From Bacillus thermozeamaize (GTDB lineage: Bacteria > Bacillota > Bacilli > ZCTH02-B2), in contig LZRT01000021.1 of assembly GCA_002159075.1 (NCBI GenBank), positions 1 through 37,755 on the forward strand: 37,755 bases of DNA, in the 5' to 3' direction. The stretch's first letter is position 1. Every line of letters begins with the position of its first letter. The notes under the pieces are model-generated. The model saw only the letters and a program-made list of their open reading frames with translations, was not told the DNA's origin and did no database searches. The position numbers were made by a program, and so were the translations under genes. This document shows, one piece after another, positions 27,075 through 34,262 of the stretch.

Positions 27075-27091
27075 GTAACCAGTATGGTTAT
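27075..27091 (+). promoter_or_regulatory. Palindromic operator 2 before the quinone reductase-like gene
   Basis: GTAACC-AGTAT-GGTTAT, with the same GTTGTAACC left half. It starts 30 bp after operator 1, about three helical turns, so two dimers would bind on the same face of the DNA. Confidence 0.68.
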
Positions 27092-27137
27092 CAGAAAACC
27101 CTCTGGGAAATTTTCAAAAGAAGGGAAGGATGGAAAG

Positions 27138-28001
27138 ATGTCCATTGTAATTACGGGCGCAACCGGCCATTTGGGAGGGCTTGTGATCCGGCACCTCTTG
27201 AAAAAAGTGCCCGCAAGCAAAATCATTGCCAGTGTCCGCAATGTAGAAAAGGCCTCCCATCTCGCCGAACTTGGAGTGGAGGTCCGCTACGGTGATTACA
27301 ACGATTACGAATCGATGAAGAAGTCTTTTGCCGGGGCATCGAAGGTGCTGTTTATCTCAAGCCCGGATTTTGATAATACGTTGCGCGTTCGTCAGCATGC
27401 GAATGTGGTGCAAGCGGCCCGGGATGCAGGGGTAAACCATATCGCCTATACGGGATATGCCTTTGCTGAGGAGGCGAAATTATCCCTTGCACTACCCCAT
27501 CTGGCGACCGAATATGCCATTCGTACCACGAACATCCCTTACACGTTCTTGCGCAATGCCCTGTATACCGATTTCTTTGTCCATCCGGGGCTGAAGGCGG
27601 CCGTGGAGCACGGGGTGTTGATAACGAATGCAGGAAGCGGACGGCTGAATACGGTGACCCGAAACGATCTTGCCCTTGCCGCCGCCACCGTACTCGTTGA
27701 AGAAGGGCATGAAAACAAGACGTATAACCTCGTTGCCAATCAAACATGGAGTTTCGACGATCTGGCGCAAATCCTGACGGCTCTTTCCGGCAAAAAGGTG
27801 ATTCACCAGGCTGTTTCCTTTGACGAGGCAAAGGAAAACTTCGTCAAGAACGGACTCCCTGAGCCCATGGCTGTCGAATTTGCAAAAATCTATCATGCGA
27901 TCGCCGAAGGTGAGACAGCAAAAACATCCGATGATCTGCAGAAGCTCATCGGAAATGCCACACCTTTAGAGGAAACCGTAAAACAAGTTTTGCAGAGTTA
28001 A
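27138..28001 (+). CDS. NmrA/QorB-like NAD(P)H:quinone oxidoreductase
   Basis: A 287-residue atypical short-chain dehydrogenase. The Rossmann fingerprint TGATGHLG lies at residues 6-13, and the cofactor-side strand ends in SVRNVEK, where the Arg favors NADPH. An NmrA-like middle part follows (AYTGYAF; LRNALYTDFFVHPGL) with a C-terminal lid. It resembles QorB/YwnB-type proteins that reduce quinones or other electrophiles. ATG 27138 has AAGGGAAGGA at 27121-27130. In-frame upstream starts would overlap the operator region and add nonconserved residues. Regulation by the adjacent Rrf2 protein is supported by the two operator copies upstream. Confidence 0.87.
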   Translation: MSIVITGATGHLGGLVIRHLLKKVPASKIIASVRNVEKASHLAELGVEVRYGDYNDYESMKKSFAGASKVLFISSPDFDNTLRVRQHANVVQAARDAGVNHIAYTGYAFAEEAKLSLALPHLATEYAIRTTNIPYTFLRNALYTDFFVHPGLKAAVEHGVLITNAGSGRLNTVTRNDLALAAATVLVEEGHENKTYNLVANQTWSFDDLAQILTALSGKKVIHQAVSFDEAKENFVKNGLPEPMAVEFAKIYHAIAEGETAKTSDDLQKLIGNATPLEETVKQVLQS

Positions 28002-28010
28002 GGTCTGCCC

Positions 28011-28075
28011 CAACCTGCCGGGACCGCGCATACGCGGGCCTGGCCTGAACACACGATCCGAATGCCGGTAGGTTG
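28011..28075 (+). repeat. Long inverted repeat / structured element downstream of the quinone reductase gene
   Basis: CAACCTGCCGG (28011-28021) pairs with CCGGTAGGTTG (28065-28075), including one G-U, and encloses a second hairpin CCGCG-CATA-CGCGG (28024-28037). It begins 9 nt after the stop and lacks a T tract, so it is not a simple terminator. The rest of 28002-28334 holds two adjacent 16-nt direct repeats (28105-28136) and the terminators listed separately. Confidence 0.5.
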
Positions 28076-28138
28076 GCGAACATCAATCTGAAGATGCTTC
28101 CAAAAGCAGAATAAACCAGAAGCAAAATAAACCGGAAG

Positions 28139-28180
28139 AAAATGAAGAGGATGCTTTCATGCATCCGCTTCATTTTTTGC
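28139..28180 (+). terminator. Bidirectional terminator
   Basis: AAAATGAAGAGGATGC (28139-28154) pairs almost perfectly with GCATCCGCTTCATTTT (28161-28176); one A-G mismatch. The TTTCAT loop and flanking T or A tracts make it usable from both strands. It ends transcription from the Rrf2 and quinone reductase unit. Confidence 0.85.
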
Positions 28181-28278
28181 AGGATGGCCAGAGGCGAAGC
28201 CGCCGCCCCATTGATCGCTTTGCTGGCCAAACCGACAAATCAAGACAGCAATGCCGGCAAAGTGCCGGCAAAACGGCA

Positions 28279-28308
28279 ATAAAAAAGCCATACCGTATAT
28301 AGGTATGA
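28279..28308 (-). terminator. Terminator of the tRNA-Thr gene
   Basis: On the minus strand, CATACC and GGTATG (plus 28302-28307 and 28289-28294) form a stem, followed by GC and a T tract read from the plus-strand run of A ending at 28286. Confidence 0.75.
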
Positions 28309-28334
28309 CCCTAAAACCCATTATTGAGGTTGGA

Positions 28335-28410
<76 letters not shown>

Positions 28411-28502
28411 AAAAAAGCTGAAGCGTTTGTTGCTTCTCCTCATCACATTTCATGATTATACCGGAAGACGGATGCCTTGTAAAGGGCTTGTGTTCCAATT
28501 TA

Positions 28503-29300
28503 TTAGGTTTCAATCGTTTCAGGCATCCGGCCGTTCAGATGACTGGTCAATTCTTTTCCGGCATCGCGAAGCATTTGCCCCACTTCATGCATTTTTTCTT
28601 CCGGAAAATGAGCGGCAATGCCAAGGCAGCAGAGTACCATCAACACCTCGCCATCAGGACGGAACACGGGCGCCGATACCGCATTGATGCCGACGATATA
28701 CTCTTCGCGCGAGATCGCGTATCCCTGTTTTCGTACCCGATTCAACTCTTCCAGGTACTCGTCCACATCGGTAATCGTGTTGTCGGTCAACTTGACCAAA
28801 CCTTTGGAGAGGATCGCCATTCTCTCTTTTTCGCTGGTAAAAGCCAAGAAACACTTTCCAAATGAGATTTGTGTGATATGGAATTGCTTGCCCACGGCGA
28901 CAGAGATTCGGACGGCACTGTCCGCCTCTTCTTTGGTGACGTAGACCACGTTCTCATCGCCGATTTTCTGGACGATGGCGGAGGTCAGTCCGGTCTCTTC
29001 CGTGATTTTTTGCAAATATTTTTTCCCCAATGTCAGATAATCCAGTTGTTCCAGCGCGCGTGATCCCAAAACCACCAGATAGGCTCCGAGACTGTAGCGC
29101 TTGGATTGCTTGTCATAAGAAACGTAATTCATATCCTCCAGCGTGCGCAAGATTCGAAAGCAGGTGGATTTGCTGATGTTCAGCGCTTGCGAGATCTCGG
29201 AGAGGGAACTTTTGCGGTTTTCGTAGCTGCTCAAATATTGAAGGATCCGTCCTGTACTGACGATAACAGGCACATGGTAGCGGTTTTCTTCGAGAAACAC
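28503..29300 (-). CDS. IclR family transcriptional regulator
   Basis: A 265-residue regulator: an N-terminal winged helix (about residues 15-75, with LSEISQALNISKSTCFRILRTLE as the DNA-binding helix-turn-helix) and a C-terminal IclR effector domain (about 85-255). The GIAAHFPEEKMHEVGQMLRDAG end is typical. IclR proteins sense small carboxylates or aromatics. The start is GTG 29300, with AGAGGAG on the minus strand 8 nt before it. It is divergent from the ABC importer operon, so it very likely controls that operon and the downstream oxidation and transport genes, with a palindrome at 29393-29424 as a candidate site. Confidence 0.93.
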   Translation of the reverse strand: MFLEENRYHVPVIVSTGRILQYLSSYENRKSSLSEISQALNISKSTCFRILRTLEDMNYVSYDKQSKRYSLGAYLVVLGSRALEQLDYLTLGKKYLQKITEETGLTSAIVQKIGDENVVYVTKEEADSAVRISVAVGKQFHITQISFGKCFLAFTSEKERMAILSKGLVKLTDNTITDVDEYLEELNRVRKQGYAISREEYIVGINAVSAPVFRPDGEVLMVLCCLGIAAHFPEEKMHEVGQMLRDAGKELTSHLNGRMPETIET

Positions 29301-29333
29301 AGCACACGCTCCTCTGACACACCATTTTTTATT

Positions 29334-29362
29334 TTATTACCACATTTGTAGAAGTCTGTCAA
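29334..29362 (-). promoter_or_regulatory. Promoter of the IclR gene
   Basis: Minus strand TTGACA (plus 29357-29362) and TAATAA (plus 29334-29339) are separated by 17 bp. It is a consensus-like SigA promoter with a short leader to the GTG at 29300. Confidence 0.75.
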
Positions 29363-29392
29363 AAGAAAGCTCTTACATCATTACAAGGAAAC

Positions 29393-29424
29393 AGGTAACA
29401 TAAACATATTTTGATACATTACCT
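29393..29424 (+). promoter_or_regulatory. Candidate IclR operator, imperfect palindrome
   Basis: AGGTAA at 29393-29398 and TTACCT at 29419-29424 form the ends of an imperfect palindrome with 8 of 10 outer bases matching. It lies between the two divergent promoters, upstream of both -35 boxes. Confidence 0.45.
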
Positions 29425-29436
29425 TATAAAAATAAG

Positions 29437-29465
29437 TTGACTAGTCGGAATACATATTTTAAAAT
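29437..29465 (+). promoter_or_regulatory. Promoter of the ABC importer operon
   Basis: TTGACT (29437-29442) and TAAAAT (29460-29465) are 17 bp apart. Transcription would start near 29472, so translation must begin after that; this agrees with the TTG at 29534 and excludes the longer frame from 29468. Confidence 0.72.
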
Positions 29466-29533
29466 AAGTGGCAGCACATCGGACAGTCGTATTCGGTTAT
29501 GGCAGTTTGAGACGGACGGAGGAGGGGGAGGTA

Positions 29534-30319
29534 TTGGAGCAAACGCCTGCCGTTCGAGTGCAGAACCTGAGCAAAAGTTTTACTGTCAAGGGCCAAACGG
29601 AACAGATCTTGCAAAATCTCTCTTTTCAAGTGAAAAAAGGGGAGATCGTTTCCATCCTGGGACCGAGTGGCTGTGGCAAGAGCACATTGCTGAATATTCT
29701 CGGCGGGTTTGAACAACCAGATAGCGGAACGGTTCTTTTTGGAGGGACTCCAGTGGAGCGGCCCAGCCGAAAATGTGTCATGCTGTTTCAAAATTACGGG
29801 CTTTTGCCTTGGCGGTCAGTCCTGAAAAATGTGGAACTGGGATTGGAAGGATTGTCCATTTCCAAACAGCAACGCAGAGAGCGTGCTTTGGAGTACCTGA
29901 AGTTGGTAGGCCTGGAGGAAAAGGCGGATTTGTTCCCTCCCCAGTTGTCAGGCGGCATGCAGCAGCGGGTGGCGATTGCACGGGCCCTGGCCATCCAACC
30001 GGAATTGCTCTTGATGGATGAGCCGTTTGCCGCATTGGATACGTTCAACCGCTATCACTTGCAAGACGAGCTCCTCCGGATTCAAAGCCTGGAAAAAACA
30101 ACGATTATTCTCGTGACACATGATATCGATGAAGCGGTCTATCTATCCGATCGGGTGTTGCTGATGAGCGGAAACCCCGGTCAGATTCACAGGGAAATCA
30201 GTATACCGACGGCACGGCCAAGAGATCGTGGCCATGGGGATTTCCAGCATTTCCGCAAGATGATCCTCGATGCGTTTTCATTTTGTAACCCTGTGCCGTC
30301 CGTCGAGTACAGCATTTAA
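29534..30319 (+). CDS. NitT/TauT-type ABC transporter, ATP-binding protein
   Basis: A 261-residue ATPase that powers import by the adjacent permease. Walker A is GPSGCGKS, the signature is LSGGMQQR, Walker B is LLLMDEPFAALD, and the switch His is in THDIDEAVYLSD. The Q-loop reads LFQNYGLLPW. These match the SsuB/TauB/NrtD group, whose substrates include sulfonates, nitrate, pyrimidine precursors and other small organic ions. TTG 29534 has GGAGG at 29521-29525; a longer frame upstream overlaps the promoter. It is the first gene of the IclR-divergent operon. Confidence 0.93.
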   Translation: MEQTPAVRVQNLSKSFTVKGQTEQILQNLSFQVKKGEIVSILGPSGCGKSTLLNILGGFEQPDSGTVLFGGTPVERPSRKCVMLFQNYGLLPWRSVLKNVELGLEGLSISKQQRRERALEYLKLVGLEEKADLFPPQLSGGMQQRVAIARALAIQPELLLMDEPFAALDTFNRYHLQDELLRIQSLEKTTIILVTHDIDEAVYLSDRVLLMSGNPGQIHREISIPTARPRDRGHGDFQHFRKMILDAFSFCNPVPSVEYSI

Positions 30320-30355
30320 ACATTTAGAAGATTGGCCAATAGGAGAGGGGTTCGC

Positions 30356-31339
30356 ATGAACAGAAAAGCGAGAAAATGGATGATCTATTTTGTGCTCCTT
30401 GTCGCCGTGATCAATCTCGCGGCTTGCGGTTCGGCCAATGAGGCGACGGGAAACAGCGAGAATGGCAAACGAACGATAAAAATTGGATATTTGCCGATTA
30501 CTCACGCGGTGCCGCTGTACATTGAGAACGAACTGGCGGAACTGGGAAAAGGACAATTCAAAAACTTTAAATTGGAACTTGTCAAATTCGGTTCTTGGCC
30601 TGATTTGATGGATGCGCTGAACACGGGAAAGATTGATGGGGCCTCTGTTTTGGTGCAGCTGGCGATGAAAGCAAGGGAACAGGGCATTGACATCAAGGCG
30701 GTGGCGTTGGGCCACAGGGATGGAAATGTCATCGTCACCTCCAATGACGTTCAAAGCGTTGCCGACCTGAAGGGGAAACATTTTGCCATCCCGCACAAGT
30801 TTTCTACGCATCATATCCTGTTCTATCAGATGCTGAAACAGGAAGGCTTTCAATACAAGGATGTGCAAGTGGTGGAACTGCCGCCGGCAGAAATGCCCGC
30901 CGCCCTGGCGGAAGGCAGGATTGCGGGATATGCGGTGGCGGAGCCGTTTGGGGCCAGATCGGTGGTGATCGGGAAAGGGAAAGCCCTCTTTCAATCCCCT
31001 GAGCTTTGGAAAGATTCCGTTTGTTGCGTGCTGGTATTGCGGGGAGAGCTCATCCAAGCGGATCGGGAAGCCGTGCAAGAGCTTGTCAGTGAATATGTGA
31101 AAGCGGGAGAAATGGCAGAATCAAAAGATGAACAAGTTCGCGGCATCATTGCCAAATACATGGATGTCGATGACAAAGTGCTGGATTTGTCTCTGCAATG
31201 GATTGTTTACGACGATCTGAGGTTGGATGAAGCGTCCTATGAGCAGTTGAGGAACTACATGATCGAGTTGGGATTATCGGAAAAACCGCCTACTTACGAG
31301 GAGTTTGTCGACAGTTCGTTTCTGGATAAGGTGAAGTAA
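30356..31339 (+). CDS. ABC transporter substrate-binding lipoprotein (NitT/TauT type)
   Basis: A 327-residue extracytoplasmic receptor. The N-terminus is a lipoprotein signal with lipobox LAAC and Cys24 as the lipidated residue. After it lies a NMT1-like/SsuA-type periplasmic-binding fold: IGYLPITHAVPLYIE at the first strand, a GSWPDLMDALNTGKIDGA hinge-side block, and an interlobe EPFGARSVV. The IGYLPITHA opening is related to CmpA/NrtA-like receptors, but the ligand cannot be read from it. ATG 30356 follows AGGAGAGGGG at 30341-30350. The stop is 4 nt before the permease start. Confidence 0.92.
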   Translation: MNRKARKWMIYFVLLVAVINLAACGSANEATGNSENGKRTIKIGYLPITHAVPLYIENELAELGKGQFKNFKLELVKFGSWPDLMDALNTGKIDGASVLVQLAMKAREQGIDIKAVALGHRDGNVIVTSNDVQSVADLKGKHFAIPHKFSTHHILFYQMLKQEGFQYKDVQVVELPPAEMPAALAEGRIAGYAVAEPFGARSVVIGKGKALFQSPELWKDSVCCVLVLRGELIQADREAVQELVSEYVKAGEMAESKDEQVRGIIAKYMDVDDKVLDLSLQWIVYDDLRLDEASYEQLRNYMIELGLSEKPPTYEEFVDSSFLDKVK

Positions 31340-31343
31340 ACAA

Positions 31344-32111
31344 ATGAGCGCGTTGAAAAAAACGTCCAATGTGATGATCGGCGTATTTGCACTGATACTG
31401 GTTTGGCAAGGGATCGTTCTCATAGGGAAGTATGAGGAATCGCTGTTTCCGCCGCCTGCCAAAGTGTTGCAGGGAATTGTATCGCTGATACAAAACGGCA
31501 CCTTGTTTGTTCATTTGAAAGTCAGTTTATTTCGTTTTGTGATTGGATATCTCTCGGCGGTCATCCTGGCGGTCGTGTTGGGGCTGATTTTAGGCCGCAT
31601 GCAGAGGTTGTGGGCGATCGTCGATCCCATCGTCCAGGTGTTACGGCCGATTTCACCCATCGCTTGGTCGCCGTTTATCGTCCTGTGGTTTGGCATCGGT
31701 GACGCGCCTGCGATTGTGATTATCTTTCTGGCGGCGTTTTTTCCGGTGCTGCTCTCCACGATTTCGGGTGTGCGCAGGGTTGACCAAACATACTTGAAAG
31801 TGGCGCAAAATCTGGAGATCCGAAAACACCATTTGCTCACCAAAATCATTTTTCCGGCCGCCTTTCCATCCATTGCCAACGGTCTGCATCTTGCGATTGG
31901 CACATCTTGGATTTTCCTGGTGTCCGGGGAGATGGTCGGGGCCCAGTCGGGCCTGGGGTATCTGATCGTTGATGCGAGAAATTTGTTGCGGCTGGATCTG
32001 GTTTTTGCAGGCATCATTTTTATCGGCATTTGCGGACTGCTGCTTGATAAGCTCATCAGGCTGTTCGAGCGCTGGATTGAAAAGAAGTGGGGGATTGTGA
32101 CGAAACAATAA
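31344..32111 (+). CDS. ABC transporter permease (NitT/TauT type)
   Basis: A 255-residue permease with about six transmembrane helices. The coupling-helix region conforms to the EAA loop: FPVLLSTISGVRRVDQTYLKVAQNLEIRKHHLLTKIIFPAAFP. It belongs to the SsuC/TauC-like group. Start ATG 31344 has AAGGTGA at 31328-31334. It closes the three-gene importer; no terminator follows, but a new promoter lies at 32134. Confidence 0.93.
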   Translation: MSALKKTSNVMIGVFALILVWQGIVLIGKYEESLFPPPAKVLQGIVSLIQNGTLFVHLKVSLFRFVIGYLSAVILAVVLGLILGRMQRLWAIVDPIVQVLRPISPIAWSPFIVLWFGIGDAPAIVIIFLAAFFPVLLSTISGVRRVDQTYLKVAQNLEIRKHHLLTKIIFPAAFPSIANGLHLAIGTSWIFLVSGEMVGAQSGLGYLIVDARNLLRLDLVFAGIIFIGICGLLLDKLIRLFERWIEKKWGIVTKQ

Positions 32112-32133
32112 ATTGATGCGAAACCATCATGGG

Positions 32134-32162
32134 TTGATTTTTCATATCCAAAAACCTACAAT
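32134..32162 (+). promoter_or_regulatory. Promoter for the DUF4242 and flavoprotein genes
   Basis: TTGATT (32134-32139) and TACAAT (32157-32162) are 17 bp apart, about 60 nt before the start codon. It allows expression separate from the importer. Confidence 0.6.
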
Positions 32163-32224
32163 GTCTTATAAACAAAAGTAGTATAAGTGAACAAGTTGGA
32201 ATTTGAGTGTATGGAGGGGAAAGC

Positions 32225-32758
32225 ATGGCGCTTTATCTCGTTGAATCCGTCTTAAACGGCGTCGTAAAAGATCAGGGTGAGTTTGAGAAAAAACTGGCGG
32301 ACCTGCAGGAAGAACTTGCAAGAAAACAGGCTGGTCTCATCGAAGTGCAGGTATCCAAAGACTTGACACGCGCCTTCTTTATCGTTGAAAGTCAAGAACG
32401 CGACACCGTCAATGAAAGTTTGCGCGCGTTGGGGATCCCCGTGGCGCTGCTTAAACAGGTAAGGCTGGTCGGCAAGGATCTCGAAGAGGTGAAAAGACAG
32501 CCCGATCGCGTCAATTACCTGGTGGAGTGGAATCTGCCCGAGAATTTGACGATGGAGCAATATCTGGACAGGAAAAGCAAAAACTCGGTACATTATGCCG
32601 AAGTGCCGGAGGTCTCCTTTTCCCGGACCTATGTGTGCGAAGACATGACCAAATGTGTCTGTTTCTATCAAGCGCCGGATGAAGCGGCGGTAAGAAAAGC
32701 GCGTGAAGCGGTAAAAGCGCCGATTGATGCGATCACGGAAGTATTGCCGGGCAAATAA
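32225..32758 (+). CDS. Tandem DUF4242-like protein
   Basis: A 177-residue cytosolic protein that reads as two DUF4242-like ferredoxin-fold halves. Residues 1-85 begin ALYLVESVL, and residues 95-177 begin VNYLVEWNL. The second half keeps the family's features best: a His near NSVHYAEVP, then YVCEDMTKCVCFYQAPDEAAVRKA and PIDAITEV. The first half has the same strand order but lacks the Cys-rich strand and ends in an Arg/Lys-rich linker. DUF4242 includes small nickel-binding proteins (SCO4226-like), so metal binding by the CVC-containing half is possible but not shown. ATG 32225 has GGAGGGG close upstream. It precedes the flavoprotein gene by 29 nt, suggesting a working pair. Confidence 0.75.
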   Translation: MALYLVESVLNGVVKDQGEFEKKLADLQEELARKQAGLIEVQVSKDLTRAFFIVESQERDTVNESLRALGIPVALLKQVRLVGKDLEEVKRQPDRVNYLVEWNLPENLTMEQYLDRKSKNSVHYAEVPEVSFSRTYVCEDMTKCVCFYQAPDEAAVRKAREAVKAPIDAITEVLPGK

Positions 32759-32787
32759 AACGAGCATCAGCCAAAGGGCGGTTCGTC

Positions 32788-33855
32788 ATGATGGAGAAAA
32801 CTCTCACTCAATCTCTGCATGAAATCATTCATAACAAGGTAAAGCCAAACGTCAGAAGGATTGATGAGGAAGCGTACCACCCCCTGGAATTTTTTCAGGA
32901 ACTTGGCAAATCCGGTCTCTTGAGTTCCCGTGGGGCATTGGAAAAAGAGGTGCTACTCGGTGGAGTCCGCCTTGTTGAAGAAACAGCCCAAACGTGCATG
33001 ACAACCGCTTTCACCCTCTGGTGCCATTTGGCGGGCTTAACCTACCTGCGCAAGTGCGAGAATCCCTTTTTGAAGAGCGACATTTTGCCAAAGCTGGAAA
33101 GCGGCGAATTGCTCGGAGGGACGGGTTTGTCCAACGCGTTGAAATACTATGCCGGACTGGAAAGGCTGCGTTTGACGGCAAAGCGCGTTTCGGGCGGATA
33201 CGTCGTCTCTGGGCATTTGCCGTCCGTATCCAACCTGGGCCCTCGTTCATGGTTTGGGATCATCGCTTCCGTGGACGAGCGATATCGGATCATGGCATTT
33301 GTGCCGAGTCAAGCCGATAACCTGGTGTTAAAAGAGAAGCGGGATTATCTTGGGATCAATGGCAGCGCCACGCATGCTTGCTCCTTTCGCGACGTGTTTG
33401 TGCCTGAAGACTGGATCATTTCAGAGCAGGCGGATGATTTTGTGAAGCAGGTTCGCTCCGTTTTCCTTCTTTATCAGATCCCGCTGGGGCTGGGGGTGAC
33501 CGAAGCAGCCATCCGATCGATTGAAAGAATGAAAGGAAAGCAGGGCGAGTGCAATCAATACTTGCCGATACAGGCAGCCGATTTGGAGCGCGAGTTGCAG
33601 TCGCTGCGTGATCAGACATACCGATTAACGGAATCGGACGATTTATCCAGCCGTTGGGTGGACTTGTTGCAGCTCCGTTTGGCGGTCGCTTACCTGACCT
33701 CCAAGGCGGTCTATGCCGAGATGCTGCACCATGGCGGAGAAAGTTATTTGCGATATTGCGATTCCTCGCGAAGACTGCGCGAATCGTATTTTCTCCTAAA
33801 TCTGACGCCGACCGTCAAACATTTGGAAAAACTATTGAAACAATTGAACGCATAA
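32788..33855 (+). CDS. Acyl-CoA-dehydrogenase-fold flavoprotein (possible monooxygenase)
   Basis: A 355-residue flavoprotein with the ACAD layout: helical N-terminal domain, central beta domain (GGTGLSNALKYYAGLE to RDYLGINGSATHACSFRDVFVPEDW, about residues 110-210) and C-terminal helical bundle. It is shorter than typical dehydrogenases of 380-400 residues. The place where IYEGT supplies the catalytic Glu in fatty acyl-CoA dehydrogenases reads LLNLTPTVKHL instead, so it may not be a standard dehydrogenase. It could be a group D flavin monooxygenase or another ACAD-like enzyme of the SfnB/DszC type; these are inference. ATG 32788 with an upstream AAAGGGCGG is the chosen start. The adjacent importer and DUF4242 gene suggest it acts on the imported compound. 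Confidence 0.8.
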   Translation: MMEKTLTQSLHEIIHNKVKPNVRRIDEEAYHPLEFFQELGKSGLLSSRGALEKEVLLGGVRLVEETAQTCMTTAFTLWCHLAGLTYLRKCENPFLKSDILPKLESGELLGGTGLSNALKYYAGLERLRLTAKRVSGGYVVSGHLPSVSNLGPRSWFGIIASVDERYRIMAFVPSQADNLVLKEKRDYLGINGSATHACSFRDVFVPEDWIISEQADDFVKQVRSVFLLYQIPLGLGVTEAAIRSIERMKGKQGECNQYLPIQAADLERELQSLRDQTYRLTESDDLSSRWVDLLQLRLAVAYLTSKAVYAEMLHHGGESYLRYCDSSRRLRESYFLLNLTPTVKHLEKLLKQLNA

Positions 33856-33862
33856 GAAAAGT

Positions 33863-33887
33863 AAAAAGGGCCGGCAGGCTCTTTTTT
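33863..33887 (+). terminator. Terminator after the flavoprotein gene
   Basis: AAAAGGGCC and GGCTCTTTT form a stem with a GGCA loop and a final T tract, ending 8-30 nt after the stop codon. Confidence 0.82.
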
Positions 33888-33916
33888 CTGTTGCCGCAGA
33901 AACCAGAGATTTTTTA

Positions 33917-33945
33917 TTGACATAAATGAGGTTTTTTGCTTAAAT
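33917..33945 (+). promoter_or_regulatory. Promoter of the tctCBA operon
   Basis: TTGACA (33917-33922), 17 bp, and TTAAAT (33940-33945) with a TGC extended -10 motif. The -35 is perfect. Confidence 0.7.
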
Positions 33946-34262
33946 TGTGTTCGTGAAATCGGTTAAATGTCTTCTGTGGATGAGGCAAGTTGGCAACGAT
34001 TTTTTCAAAAGATCAGAAAGGGGGTAGTAAGTTAAATATTCTGATAAGTAAAAAAACTTATTAAGAAACTGATTGCGTTTAATCTATTAAACTTTTATAA
34101 CTAGCTGATTTGCTTAGTATTTAATTAGTATTAAGTATTAATGAGTACATTGCCTTTCTTTATCATTCATTGTGCGCTGCGGGAATTTGAATTTTCCCTA
34201 TCTTTCCATGTCATTTCGATGTTAGAGAAAATGAACATACAAAAAAATTGGGGGGTAAAGTG
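33946..34262 (+). other. Long AT-rich leader region upstream of tctC
   Basis: About 310 nt lie between the promoter and the tctC start codon. The region is AT-rich. It contains a small hairpin ATAAGT-A6-ACTTAT near 34042-34060 and, just past the promoter, TGAAATCGGTTAAA (33954-33967), which resembles a catabolite-response element with three mismatches. No known riboswitch or convincing ORF is seen. It ends with the tctC ribosome binding site GGGGGG at 34249-34254. Confidence 0.5.

Noticed and set aside
27946..28230. Minus-strand open frame covering the end of the quinone reductase gene and the terminator
   Set aside because: Much of it is antisense to coding and hairpin DNA; there is no ribosome binding site or promoter.
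28142..28282. Possible 46-residue ORF on the plus strand
   Set aside because: It starts within the stem of a strong terminator, has a poorly spaced ribosome binding site, and matches no family I know.
28427..28865. Plus-strand frames opposite the IclR gene
   Set aside because: They are antisense to a well supported coding region and show no known domain.
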